A DNA stretch of 64,000 nucleotides from Mesorhizobium escarrei (GCF_935825525.1 NZ_CAKXZT010000126.1:30498-94497); one strand, 5' to 3'; shown: positions 35,350-44,916, counted from the stretch's first letter. Numbers and translations: made by a program. Notes: generated by a model from the sequence alone, not told the origin.

Positions 35350-36351
35350 TCAACGGCTTTTAACTGAGACTGCGGCGGGACGCCGACCGGCCATCACCTT
35401 GTCCTCTGCCCGCGGAAGGTACTTCTCTTTTGCCGCTGAGAGCTCGCCGTAGTTCATCAGTTCGAACAGCTCGTCGAGCGTCGCGACTTCACCTTCGATA
35501 CCGGCAATGCTCTCTTCTTGGATGATGCGGTCGCACACCTGACGCATCGCCAAGATCGCGGCGCGCATGTTGTGGTTGGCCCAGATGACCGTGGAAATAC
35601 CGACCGCCCGATAATCGGCGACGGGCGTGCGGTGGTATTTTGTCGGTACGATCACGACGGGCAGTCGGTTCTGCCAGGCTCGCGCGAAAGCGAAAATCTC
35701 CTCCGCGTCGGACTTGCGGGAGTGGATCAGGATCGCATCGGCGCCGGCGTCCGCATAGGCGTGCGCTCGTGCAAGCGCCTCCTGCTGACTGTGTCCGGCG
35801 ATCAGCGCCTCGGTTCGAGCGACGAGAACAAACTCCGGATCCGGAACTTGGTCCTTGACGGCCTTCAGGCGACCGCAGAACTCGCCGATGTCCGCTAGTG
35901 GATGGCGATCGCCTACGAAGGAGTTCATCTTCGGGAACGTTTTGTCTTCGAGGCAAACGCCACTCGCGCCGTGCTGTCGCAGCTTGCGAGCGACCAGACG
36001 CGCATTGTTGAAATTGCCGAACCCGCTCTCTCCGTCGACGAGGATTGGAATTTCTGCTGCGTCCGCCATCCGTTCCACCACGTCGACCACCTCGGTCCAA
36101 GAGGCCTCGTTCGCATCACGGTAACCTAGGCTGGAGGAGATCGAGAGGCCGGACGCCCAAAGCGCCTTGAAACCTGCCCGCTGCGCGATCGCCGCGGAGA
36201 GCGCGTCATGGGCTTCCATAAGGAATGACGGCCTGTCACGGATGCAAATGAGGTCACGAAGCGGAGATATACGTTCGCTTGCATTGCGACCCGAATTCCG
36301 GACGTGACGCCCATTTTCGGACGGTATACGCACCCGACGCAGATCTGCCAT
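35350..36351 (-). CDS. pepM: Phosphoenolpyruvate mutase
   Basis: A 333-residue member of the PEP mutase/isocitrate lyase superfamily. The diagnostic motif EDKTFPKMNS (EDKxFPKxNS) around residue 160 separates true mutases from lyases. Other conserved parts are LWASGLSIS, the metal-binding VDGESGFGN and LVARTEALI. It forms the C-P bond by converting PEP to phosphonopyruvate, the entry step for nearly all natural phosphonates. The ATG at 36351 has a GGGAGG upstream; an earlier frame start at 36390 lacks one. It is the first gene of the leftward cluster that ends with phosphonopyruvate decarboxylase. Confidence 0.93.
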   Translation of the reverse strand: MADLRRVRIPSENGRHVRNSGRNASERISPLRDLICIRDRPSFLMEAHDALSAAIAQRAGFKALWASGLSISSSLGYRDANEASWTEVVDVVERMADAAEIPILVDGESGFGNFNNARLVARKLRQHGASGVCLEDKTFPKMNSFVGDRHPLADIGEFCGRLKAVKDQVPDPEFVLVARTEALIAGHSQQEALARAHAYADAGADAILIHSRKSDAEEIFAFARAWQNRLPVVIVPTKYHRTPVADYRAVGISTVIWANHNMRAAILAMRQVCDRIIQEESIAGIEGEVATLDELFELMNYGELSAAKEKYLPRAEDKVMAGRRPAAVSVKSR

Positions 36352-36965
36352 GCTGCTTTCCTCCCTTCGTCCCCTCGATCCCGACATCAACCACGAACAT
36401 GAAATCGGTCGGCAGCTCCTGCCGCCTTTCTAGAAGGAAGCTTCACACCTCGTGCCAACTGCGCAGGAAAAGTCTCAGAAAAAGTGTTCTCGATACTATT
36501 CAATGACTTGATGGTGGTGCGAGGAGGAGCCAAGCCGAACAACCCGTGTCGCTCATTCAACAAACCCGGCAGTAGTGTCGGTTGCCCGCCATCTTCCCCA
36601 AGGATAGCGGTTTCCTAAGTGGGAGCGGAATTCACGCGTCATTCGACTGCTATCCGCGCTTTCCGATGTCCAACGATGTCGTGGCTTCTGCTAGATTTTT
36701 GTTGTGATCAGTCCGGTTGCAGCGACTGCATCCGCATCGGCTGTTCTCGGGCGCCGGTGCGTGTTGCTGATATCAAAGCACGCGCGACCAAAGCGGAGAA
36801 GGAACTTTGATCACCGCACCGGTCCATTCCGGGAGACAGGCAAACGCCTGAAATATGCAAACGAAGAGCTCAAGAAGGCACGGGAGACTAGCGACTGCGA
36901 GGCAATCGCAGCAGCGATGAAGCGTTTCGCGAAAAACCATCAGGAGGAATTGCTCGAGCCCGCAC
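36352..36965. other. Region upstream of pepM
   Basis: About 610 bases between pepM and a Tn3 transposase remnant. It should contain the promoter of the biosynthetic operon. A forward frame with a hydrophilic helical stretch (KRLKYANEELKKARETS, about 36850) may be a shard of a lost gene. Nothing else is recognisable. Confidence 0.4.
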
Positions 36966-37600
36966 CTAAGTATGTGGGACGGACATTAAGAAGCTCTCGC
37001 CAGAAATCCGAGGGATTGTTCTGGTGCTGGCAAGCGTGAGCGGCGAGACGTGTTTGAGTAGGTCGTTCGGGATAATCCGATCCGTCATGCGCAGGTGCGT
37101 GGCTGCGCGGTCAAGATAGACGGTGTTCCAATGGACGATGGCGCTGACGACGAGATTGAGACCGGAAGCGCTGAATGCCTGGCTCTCGAATGACCGGTCG
37201 CGGATTTCTCCGCGCTCGCGGAAGAACACCGGGCGTTTGAGCTTATGCGCTGCATCACCCTTATCGAGGCGGCTTGGCAGCGCCGGCGCAAGGCTGTGCT
37301 CGAATACCATTCGATCATGAACAGTGATCGCTCGATCCGGCCGAGTTCCGCAGCGGCTTGGCTAACTGGCTTTCCTCGAACACGCCGAGAGCTTTCTTAA
37401 CGATCGTCGAAGGACGACGGCGCGCGTCGTGATCGAGGCTGCCAGATGAGGCGCGACGCGTTTGTTGATAAAGGCGAACAGCCCGAAGGCCTGACCGCTC
37501 GCACCGCTAGTGTCGGTAAAATGCTCCTGGATATCAGGATCGTATGTTGGTCAAACAGGCCATCAGTACGTAGGCCGCTTCGCTTTCAGTAGGGCTGATG
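36966..37600 (-). mobile_element. tnpA: Tn3-family transposase (TnpA) C-terminal remnant
   Basis: Reverse-strand frames give DTSGASGQAFGLFAFINKRV, then KALGVFEESQ and LGRIERSLFM, then, at 36966-37310, REEIRDRSFESQ-like text and SGLNLVVSAIVHWNTVYLD with HVSPL near the end. These are C-terminal motifs of Tn3-family TnpA. At least two frameshifts and stops break it, and no 38-bp terminal repeat was found. It marks a transposition or recombination boundary between the phosphonate cluster and protease cassette B. Confidence 0.7.
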
Positions 37601-37811
37601 GGCAAGATACTGAAATAGCCGTACTGGTCCGACGGGTGGCTGTAGAATTTGTGAGGCCGCGGTCTCACGAGGGTGGTCAGGCGTCAGCGCGGGGCAAGAT
37701 GACCTGAAAATGCAACTTGATGAATTATGACAGTAATATTCTCCATCTTGCAGCAACCTTAGCTATGTGCAAGTATTATCGTCGACCGGCATAAATGGGG
37801 GGGGGGCATTC

Positions 37812-39716
37812 ATGGTCAGGCGTTCGCCCGAATTCCGCCGTCTGCGCGTCTACGCCATAGATCCTGGCCTTGCCGCCCGGCACGAAACGGTTGGACTCAA
37901 TGAACTGACCCTAATGGTGCCGTGGGAAAGCAATCCGGAAATCGAGGGCGTGCTCAGCAGCACGCAGATGTTGGGGCCGGTCGGCAATTACCTGGAGGTG
38001 GTGGACTACGACCCGGCGAGCGGCTGCTACTATGCTCCCGTCGATCTCAACGAGACTTTCGTTCTCGCACAGGACGGGCTCAACCCCTCCGAGCTCAATC
38101 CACAATTCCATCAGCAAATGGTCTACGCCGTGGCGATGACCACGATCGACAAGTTTGAGCGTGCGCTGGGGCGCTCGGCGTTGTGGGCGCCGCGCCGTCT
38201 CCCGGACAAGAGTTATGAGTACGTGCCTCGGCTGCGGCTTTATCCGCATGCCCTGCGCGAGGCCAATGCCTACTACAACCCGGACAAGAAGGCCGTATTG
38301 TTCGGCTATTTTCAGGTCCCTCCTGACTCCACCGCCGTCGCGCCCGGGACCACGGTCTTCACCTGCCTGTCGCATGACGTCATCGCACATGAGGTCACAC
38401 ACGCTTTGCTCGACGGCTTGCACCGGCGCTTTGCTGAGTCAACCAATATCGATGTGCTAGGCCTCCATGAGGGGTTTGCCGACATCGTGGCGATTTTCCA
38501 GCATTTCTCCAATCCAGACGTGTTGAAGGACCAGATCGGGCGCACGCGCGGCGACCTCGACAAGCAAAACATGCTGGGGCAATTGGCGCAGCAGTTTGGC
38601 CGTGCCACGCGCCGCGGCGAGGCATTGCGCGATGCGCTGGGCTATGTCGACGACGAGGGCAATTGGCAGCGCTACAGGCCTAACCCCACCTACCTGCGCG
38701 ATGCCACGGAAGCCCATGAACGAGGCGCGATCCTGGTCGCCGCGGTGTTCGACGCCTTCCTCAAGATGTACAAATCCCGGGTCGTCGACCTGTTGCGCAT
38801 TGCCTCGCAGGGGACGGGCCAGTTGCCGGCTGGGGAGCTCAATATCGACCTGGTCAATCGCCTGGCGGACGAAGCGGCCAAGACCTCGGAGCATGTGCTG
38901 CAGATGTGCATCCGAGCACTCGACTATTGTCCGCCCGTCAACGTCACCTTCGGCGATTACCTCCAGGCCATCATCACGGCCGACGCAGATCTCTATCCGG
39001 TGGACGAGCACCACTATCGCACTGCGATGATGCAGTCGTTCTCGCTGTTCGGAATCCGACCGCGGGCGGTACGCAACGTCTCGCTTGAAGGCTTGCTGCT
39101 GCAAGCGGGTGATGCCTCCCTGGGAGAGGCGGTGCCGCCAGGGATGGAGGCCGATCTCGACAACGAGATTGACCGCAAGGCCGCCTATGATCGGATGGAA
39201 GAGAACGCCAGGAAGGCTCACGAATGGCTGGCGCGGCCAGAACGTGCCGGGTTGCTCGAGGCAATGGGTATCGTCACCGGCACGAAGGAAAAGGTGCCGG
39301 GCACGGTCAACCAGAAGAAGGGACGGCCGGTCTTCGAGGTGCACTCGGTGCGGGCTGCGCTGCGGCGCGGCAGTAAGACTAACCTCGTGCCCGACCTGGT
39401 CATCGAAATCACACAGCGCCGGGCCGGCTATTTCGACAAGAAGGACCAGACGGCAGCCGACGAAGCCAAGCCAACCGGCGACGCAGCGGGCAAGGGGGAT
39501 TTCACCTTCCGCCGCGGCTGCACCCTGGTGGTCAATCAGCAGACCCGCAATTTTCGCTGGGTGGCGCGAACCGACAAGAATATCTGCGACAATGGCGAAC
39601 TCGATGCGTTGCGGCAATTCCTGCTGAGCAACCCAGTCTCGGTGCAGAATGCCTTTCAAGGGCCGGTCGCGCCCGGACGGGTGAGCAATCCGTTCGCTGC
39701 CGTGCACCGGGATTAG
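37812..39716 (+). CDS. Thermolysin-like (gluzincin) metalloprotease, cassette B
   Basis: A 634-residue paralogue of the protease at 20200. HEVTH is at 193-197 and the third ligand E220 lies in LHEGFADIV, with the same 23-residue spacing. The C-terminal domain is also shared (FEVHSVRAALRRG, VIEITQRRAGYFD, FRRGCTLVVN). No signal peptide. ATG at 37812 is preferred; a tract of ten G bases directly ahead of it may serve as the ribosome binding site. An upstream GTG at 37767 is in frame and would place the G tract inside the coding region. The MBL gene starts nine bases after the stop. Confidence 0.7.
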   Translation: MVRRSPEFRRLRVYAIDPGLAARHETVGLNELTLMVPWESNPEIEGVLSSTQMLGPVGNYLEVVDYDPASGCYYAPVDLNETFVLAQDGLNPSELNPQFHQQMVYAVAMTTIDKFERALGRSALWAPRRLPDKSYEYVPRLRLYPHALREANAYYNPDKKAVLFGYFQVPPDSTAVAPGTTVFTCLSHDVIAHEVTHALLDGLHRRFAESTNIDVLGLHEGFADIVAIFQHFSNPDVLKDQIGRTRGDLDKQNMLGQLAQQFGRATRRGEALRDALGYVDDEGNWQRYRPNPTYLRDATEAHERGAILVAAVFDAFLKMYKSRVVDLLRIASQGTGQLPAGELNIDLVNRLADEAAKTSEHVLQMCIRALDYCPPVNVTFGDYLQAIITADADLYPVDEHHYRTAMMQSFSLFGIRPRAVRNVSLEGLLLQAGDASLGEAVPPGMEADLDNEIDRKAAYDRMEENARKAHEWLARPERAGLLEAMGIVTGTKEKVPGTVNQKKGRPVFEVHSVRAALRRGSKTNLVPDLVIEITQRRAGYFDKKDQTAADEAKPTGDAAGKGDFTFRRGCTLVVNQQTRNFRWVARTDKNICDNGELDALRQFLLSNPVSVQNAFQGPVAPGRVSNPFAAVHRD

Positions 39717-39725
39717 GGGACGAAG

Positions 39726-41306
39726 ATGCCAGCACCGCAATTGCATGCGCCGCCGAGCGGGGTTACCATCAGGATGTATCGCCAAGGACATGGCGACTGT
39801 TTCCTTCTGGCCATGCCCGACGATGCCGGCGATCCCTTCTATCTGCTGATCGATTGCGGACTGAAGCCGGGCTCGGAGATCAAGGCCACCATCGAGGATG
39901 TCATCGGCGATATCCGAGACGCCACCGACGGGCACATCCATGCCGTACTGATCACGCACGAGCACCAGGATCACACCAACATGTTTCTCGCAAAGCTTGG
40001 CGGGAAATCGATGTTCGACGACATCACGTTCGGCGACGTACTTCTGGGCTGGACCGCCAATCCGGACGATACCGAGGCACAGCAATTGCGCCAGATGAAG
40101 CTTCGGGCGCTGATGCGGCTGCTCGCGGCCCGACGGCGACTGGCGGGGCTCGCCGCCGCGGGCGAGGACGTAAAACAGACTTTGGATTTCGTTGACGCGA
40201 TGCTCGCATTCGAGGGGGCCGACGCGGACTTTCTGAAGGCGCTGGGTCCGACGGACGACAGCGTGTTCAGCGCCGCCGACAGCGCAGCCATCGTCCAGGG
40301 CCTCAGCGTCGCCAAGTGCATGGATTATGTGACCGGCAAGGTCGGGAAACCACGCTATTTTTCGCCGCACGAAACCCCTTTCGCCTTGAATGGAGTGAGC
40401 GGCGTCAGGCTCTATCCGTTGGGGCCCCCGCGCGACGACCGTCTCAACGAAGACGAGCCCGCAAAAAGCGATGCGGCAGGTCAGGCGCGGATGTATGAAA
40501 AGACGGATCGCGGCCACGGCTTGGGCTTTGGCTTCAGCAGCGGCCTGGACGGGATGTTCGTGGGAGCGGATCACGGCTTCCTGGGGGAAGATGCCGAAAG
40601 CCACGACCCGTTCGCGCCCGGTCTGAAGCTGCTGGAAAACGGGCCGGACTGGAGCAGCGAGATTGCCGAATTCTTTGGCTATTTCGCGCCGCCGACGGGC
40701 GAGGAATGGCGGCGCATCAATATCGAGTGGCTGGCGGCGGCTGGCTGGTTTGCGGACAAGATCAACACCGAACTCAACAATTCGAGCCTAGTCGTGGCCA
40801 TCGAGCTGGTCAACAGCCACAAGGTGTTGCTGTTCCCGGGCGACGCCCAGTACGGCTCATGGATGTCATGGGCTGTTGCGCCTTTCGAGATTCCCGCACA
40901 GGGTGGTGCCCAGGCCAGGACCGTGACGGTACAGGATCTGCTGGCGCGGACGATCTTCTACAAGGTCGGGCACCATGGCAGCCATAATGCTACTCTGAAA
41001 GGCGAGGCGGACAGCGACTACGCCAATCTCGACTGGATGGCTCTGGGCGCACACGCCAAGGAGTTCGTCGCCGTTATTCCCGCCAACACCCAATGGGCCT
41101 GGGACGAAAACGACCAACACTGGGAGCATCCGCTCAAGGCCATCCGCGAGGATCTGGAGGCCAAGACCAGCGGACGGCTGTTCAAGTCGGACACCGATTT
41201 CGACCCGAAGCCGCCGGCGAGCGCGGTCAAGGCTGACTGGCAGAAATTCGTCGCCAACGTGACCGCAACCGATCTCTATTTCGAATATACCGTTCTCGAT
41301 CAATAG
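39726..41306 (+). CDS. ComEC/Rec2-like metallo-beta-lactamase-fold hydrolase, cassette B
   Basis: A 526-residue paralogue of the MBL protein at 22285. Motifs: IRMYRQGHGDCFLLAM, LITHEHQDHTNM (HxHxDH), LLFPGDAQYGSW and VGHHGSHNATLKG, the last being the more usual GSH form (cassette A has CSH). It has the same long insertion between the metal motifs and no signal peptide. It is coupled to the protease gene upstream and followed by an 87-base gap before the DUF2278 gene. A phosphodiesterase or nuclease-like hydrolase is expected. Confidence 0.75.
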   Translation: MPAPQLHAPPSGVTIRMYRQGHGDCFLLAMPDDAGDPFYLLIDCGLKPGSEIKATIEDVIGDIRDATDGHIHAVLITHEHQDHTNMFLAKLGGKSMFDDITFGDVLLGWTANPDDTEAQQLRQMKLRALMRLLAARRRLAGLAAAGEDVKQTLDFVDAMLAFEGADADFLKALGPTDDSVFSAADSAAIVQGLSVAKCMDYVTGKVGKPRYFSPHETPFALNGVSGVRLYPLGPPRDDRLNEDEPAKSDAAGQARMYEKTDRGHGLGFGFSSGLDGMFVGADHGFLGEDAESHDPFAPGLKLLENGPDWSSEIAEFFGYFAPPTGEEWRRINIEWLAAAGWFADKINTELNNSSLVVAIELVNSHKVLLFPGDAQYGSWMSWAVAPFEIPAQGGAQARTVTVQDLLARTIFYKVGHHGSHNATLKGEADSDYANLDWMALGAHAKEFVAVIPANTQWAWDENDQHWEHPLKAIREDLEAKTSGRLFKSDTDFDPKPPASAVKADWQKFVANVTATDLYFEYTVLDQ

Positions 41307-41393
41307 GCGCGACGCGGAGCGGGCGGCCGGGGAACGCGCCCATAAGTCGTGAGGCGGTCGAGTTTCCTGACGCCGATTCTTGGAGGATGTCCG

Positions 41394-42440
41394 ATGCCGA
41401 TACCTTATGCAGTACTCAAGGGGCGGCCGACCAACAACCGCTTAGGGACGAAGAAGAACAAGCATTACCAGGTGCTGATATCCGCCAATGGCGAACAGTA
41501 CCGGATCGCCATCAATGTCGAATCGGGCGACGGCAGCGAGGTCGCGTTCCTGGTGCGCGCGCCGTTCGAACACCCGGTTATCGACGGGCTCGCCGGACTG
41601 GAACCAGGGCTGCACAAGCTGCCATCCGCCCCGGGCGGTATGGCGATTGACTTCATCCGCGGCAATATCGGCCAACCATGGGAATTCCAGCCGCTGCCCT
41701 TCGATGCGGCGGGACCCGACAACGATCTGAACGAGAAGATCGATGCCTATGTGCAGCGTGCCATGTCCGATGAGAACGCCATGGTCTATGCTTTCGGCGC
41801 GCCGTGGGGGCCCGAGCCCACCACCGCCGACAAGTTTTTCGGCTTCAAGCCCGGCCGGGGCATTCACGACATTCACATGAACCAGGGCAATCCGCCGGGC
41901 AAGTTCGAGAAGGACAACGGTGTCTACCAGGATGGCGCACTGTTGTTCAACTTCCCCGACGAGGGGCAGTGGATGGCCATCTTCTTGAAGTTCCAAACGC
42001 AGGCTTGGCATACCGACGACGAGACGGGAAACGTCATCCTGGCGCCCGACGCAGACCATCCGACGGCGCCGCATATCCCAATTGAGCGTGATCAAATCCC
42101 GACATTCGAGGTGCCGGACGGTCTGGTGCGGATCATTGCCGCCTATGTCAACGACACCAAAACGCCGGAGCACGAGACCGTGACCCTGCTCAACACGGCC
42201 GATGTCTCTGTCGACCTGGAGGGTTGGGCGATCGCCGACAAGCGGAAGCAGCGCATGAAGCTGGCAGGCACCATCGACGCCGGCGCGACGCGAGTCGTCG
42301 AGATCGTCACGCCCGTGGCGCTGTCGAACAAGGGCGGCATCATCACCTTGCTCGACGAGCGGGGCATCAAGGTGCATGGCGTTTCCTATACAAAGGGACA
42401 GGCTCAGCAGCCTGGCCGCACCATTCCGTTTCAGAACTGA
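41394..42440 (+). CDS. DUF2278 (YukJ-like) protein with lamin-tail domain
   Basis: A 348-residue product. Residues 1-210 match the DUF2278/YukJ family: YAVLKGRPTNNRLG, HYQVLISANGEQYRIAINV, and the later GRGIHDIHMNQGNP. Residues 240-348 form a lamin-tail (LTD) beta-sandwich (VTLLNTADVSVDLEGWAIAD). LTD domains often accompany secreted nucleases, but no signal peptide is seen here. ATG at 41394 has GGAGG seven bases upstream. It belongs to cassette B after the MBL gene; cassette A has a patatin at the equivalent place. Confidence 0.8.
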   Translation: MPIPYAVLKGRPTNNRLGTKKNKHYQVLISANGEQYRIAINVESGDGSEVAFLVRAPFEHPVIDGLAGLEPGLHKLPSAPGGMAIDFIRGNIGQPWEFQPLPFDAAGPDNDLNEKIDAYVQRAMSDENAMVYAFGAPWGPEPTTADKFFGFKPGRGIHDIHMNQGNPPGKFEKDNGVYQDGALLFNFPDEGQWMAIFLKFQTQAWHTDDETGNVILAPDADHPTAPHIPIERDQIPTFEVPDGLVRIIAAYVNDTKTPEHETVTLLNTADVSVDLEGWAIADKRKQRMKLAGTIDAGATRVVEIVTPVALSNKGGIITLLDERGIKVHGVSYTKGQAQQPGRTIPFQN

Positions 42441-42448
42441 AGGGCGCA

Positions 42449-43417
42449 ATGGCGAAGAACCCGGCACAGCGCGTACGGCTCGACTATGCGGCGGTCGCCT
42501 CGGAGGATCTTCTGCACAATCTGTCCGGGTTGGCGGCCGACGGGAGCTTGCTGTGGACTGTTTCTGACGAAGGGCGGACCGTCGAGTGTCTGGCGGCGCA
42601 CGAAGCCGGGTATGTGCTGACCCGACAATATCGAATTGACGACTTGATCGCGCGCTGGCCCGGCGCCGGGGAAAGCAAGGGTGGTGCGGAGCTCGACCTA
42701 GAAGCGGTCGATGTCGCGCAGGGGGCGCTCTGGCTTTGCGGCTCGCATTGCCACGTCCGCCTGGCCTCTGACAATGACGACAAGGACCTACTTCGGTCAA
42801 AAATCCGCGCTCGGCCGAGCCGGCATCTGCTGGCGCGCATCGCCCTCAAGGACAATGCATCGCGCCTGGGCAAGGTGAAAGTCGCGCCGCGAAAGGGCGT
42901 GGGTTCTATTCGCGGCGTGCTGGCTAGCGATCCCTATCTCAAGCCGTTCCTCGATCTGCCGAGCAAGGAGAACGGCCTCGATATTGAAGGTCTGTTGGTA
43001 ACCGAAAACGAGGTGCTTCTGGGGCTTCGCGGTCCGCGGCTCGACAACAGCGCCGTCGTCGTTCACCTCAGGCTCAACAAGGACCTGGACGTGAAGAGCT
43101 ACAGGCTGTCCTTTCTCGATCTCGGCAGCCTGGCGATCCGTGACCTTAGTCGGAATGGCGGCGCTATCTTTATCATCGCCGGCCCCGTGGGCGACGCCAT
43201 GGAGCCGTTTCGCCTCTATCGCTGGCATCCGGCAGCAACCCCGCTGATCCAGCACCCCGAAAAGCTCTACGATTGGCCGACCGGCAGCGAAAAACCGGAA
43301 GGGTTGTGCTTTCTCGAGCGTAACGGGAAGCCCGGCCACTTGATCGTCTACGACCGGCCCGACAAGAGCAGGATCAAGGGTAGTGCCTATGAGGCAGACT
43401 GGATGGCGATCGACTAG
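42449..43417 (+). CDS. DUF3616 domain protein
   Basis: A 322-residue product of the DUF3616 family, predicted beta-propeller-like. Typical segments are NLSGLAADGSLLWTVSDEG near the N-terminus, LDIEGLLVTENEVLLGLRGP in the middle and PEGLCFLERNGKPGHLIVYD near the end. The paired ExxGL and DE motifs recall SdiA/phytase-like propellers that bind metals. No signal peptide. It starts eight bases after the DUF2278 stop with AGGG just upstream, so it is part of the cassette B operon. Function unknown. Confidence 0.75.
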   Translation: MAKNPAQRVRLDYAAVASEDLLHNLSGLAADGSLLWTVSDEGRTVECLAAHEAGYVLTRQYRIDDLIARWPGAGESKGGAELDLEAVDVAQGALWLCGSHCHVRLASDNDDKDLLRSKIRARPSRHLLARIALKDNASRLGKVKVAPRKGVGSIRGVLASDPYLKPFLDLPSKENGLDIEGLLVTENEVLLGLRGPRLDNSAVVVHLRLNKDLDVKSYRLSFLDLGSLAIRDLSRNGGAIFIIAGPVGDAMEPFRLYRWHPAATPLIQHPEKLYDWPTGSEKPEGLCFLERNGKPGHLIVYDRPDKSRIKGSAYEADWMAID

Positions 43418-43492
43418 GCCGCGTTGAGTTTGATCGCGAGTCTGGAACACCAGCGGCGATGGCGAGTGAACAGAGCATGGAGGAGCGCGACA

Positions 43493-44182
43493 ATGGGAAT
43501 TAGACTGGTCACGGCATGCCTCTGGATGATCGTTGGACTGTTGCCGGGATACGCCAAAAGCGTCGAGCTGCCGGCTACCGTCATTTCCAAAACCATCGAA
43601 GGGATCGAGATCAAATTCCCAGTTGGCATCACCGCTAGCAAAAATGATCCCGCGCAGCCCGTCGCCATCACGTTGACGATTGACCTGTCCGACCTTGTGG
43701 CCAAGGTCAATCCGTTGATCGGGGCCGTTTGGACAAAGCGAAACATCGACCTCGGTGGCAAGCTGACACACAACGGCACCCTCCTTTCGATCGAAGGTCC
43801 GGCGCTTCGTGCCAAGGTGCATTTTCACGTGCGCCCGGAAGTGGTGCCAAGCTCTGATGGCAGCGTTGTGGCTCATTTTGTGCCCACGGTGGTCGACAAT
43901 CGTGTCGCACTCACCGGTCGTATCGTCGAGCTCAACATCTCGAACGATTTCACGCGAAACGCCGCTCAGGCATTGAATCTCGACGACTTGGTCAGGGACA
44001 AGTTGAGCGCACTGCTGAACGAGGCACTTTCTGCGCCTGGTGCGGGCCTCGCATTGCCGTCGGCGGTGCAGGCCCTTGGCGTGAGCCTCGCTACCGCCCG
44101 CTGCGTCATGATCGGCGCCAAGCCAAGTCTGGTTGTCGAAGGCACGTTGCCAGCGGTGGCCGGACTATTGCTCAACCTGTGA
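43493..44182 (+). CDS. Secreted protein of unknown function, cassette B
   Basis: A 229-residue product with a clear signal peptide (MGIRLVTACLWMIVGLLPGYAKS). The mature part is beta-rich with no cysteine pair pattern and no family I recognise. The C-terminal half has conserved-looking helical segments (RNAAQALNLDDLVRDKL). ATG at 43493 has GGAGGAG upstream; the longer frame from 43424 would bury the signal peptide. It lies between DUF3616 and a membrane protein and suggests that cassette B reaches the periplasm. Confidence 0.6.
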   Translation: MGIRLVTACLWMIVGLLPGYAKSVELPATVISKTIEGIEIKFPVGITASKNDPAQPVAITLTIDLSDLVAKVNPLIGAVWTKRNIDLGGKLTHNGTLLSIEGPALRAKVHFHVRPEVVPSSDGSVVAHFVPTVVDNRVALTGRIVELNISNDFTRNAAQALNLDDLVRDKLSALLNEALSAPGAGLALPSAVQALGVSLATARCVMIGAKPSLVVEGTLPAVAGLLLNL

Positions 44183-44196
44183 AGAGAGAGACGCAG

Positions 44197-44916
44197 ATGA
44201 ATTCGAAGCCTGACGCAGCGAAGACGCATCCGAGCGATGATCCCGCGATCAATGGGATTACGCTTGCGACAACACAGAAGCTCTGGCTCTCGCTCGCGCT
44301 TGCGACAAACCTGTTCGCCATTGTCGCACATGGCCAGACACAAGGGTCGGACATCGATCCGAAGCTGGGTGTCGTCGTCGGTTTTTCGTTCGTGCCAGGT
44401 CTGCTGGACTCCATCGTTGCGATGTGGGCCATCCTGATCCTGTCGATCCTGCTCATCCTCAATGCAGCAGTCATGCGCGAGCATGCCCATCGCTCGGGCC
44501 CGACCTGGTACGAACGATATCCGTTCCGGATTTGGGATGCTTCGCCGTCGATCGGTCTGGGGCGAAAGGGCCAGGTTATGGCCTATGTCTTCTTTTCGAT
44601 CCTGCCTCTTTTTGCGCTGGGGCATTTCTGGCACGTGTTCCTTGGCGAGGGCAAGCTTTGCAGCGAAATCACCAATGACAATTGGTCTCCCCTGGCCGTC
44701 GGCGCGCATGATTTCTTCCGGTTTCCAGCAGATGCCACCTTCGGACGCATCTTCGGCGACTACTATCGGCTGGCCGGCGAAGTCGTCGACAAAGATGCCT
44801 GCAACGATGCGACAACCTTCTTTCCGTTCGTTCAGCCTGTTGTCATGTTGCTGTTGAGCGTGTTCGCGGTGTTCGTGACGTTCCGCGCCCTGCACGTCGT
44901 GTGGCGGGGAAAGTAG
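44197..44916 (+). CDS. Membrane protein of unknown function, cassette B
   Basis: A 239-residue product with four likely membrane segments (LWLSLALATNLFAIVAHG; WAILILSILLILNAAVM; VMAYVFFSILPLFALGHFW; VVMLLLSVFAVFVTF). A soluble loop of about 75 residues with two cysteines lies between the third and fourth. The ATG at 44197 follows GAGAGAGAC. It is the last gene of cassette B. I do not recognise a family. Confidence 0.6.
   Translation: MNSKPDAAKTHPSDDPAINGITLATTQKLWLSLALATNLFAIVAHGQTQGSDIDPKLGVVVGFSFVPGLLDSIVAMWAILILSILLILNAAVMREHAHRSGPTWYERYPFRIWDASPSIGLGRKGQVMAYVFFSILPLFALGHFWHVFLGEGKLCSEITNDNWSPLAVGAHDFFRFPADATFGRIFGDYYRLAGEVVDKDACNDATTFFPFVQPVVMLLLSVFAVFVTFRALHVVWRGK

Noticed and set aside
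38457..40604. 715-codon reverse-strand ORF opposite the cassette B protease and MBL genes
   Set aside because: Runs antisense across two genes with clear motifs; no recognisable product.
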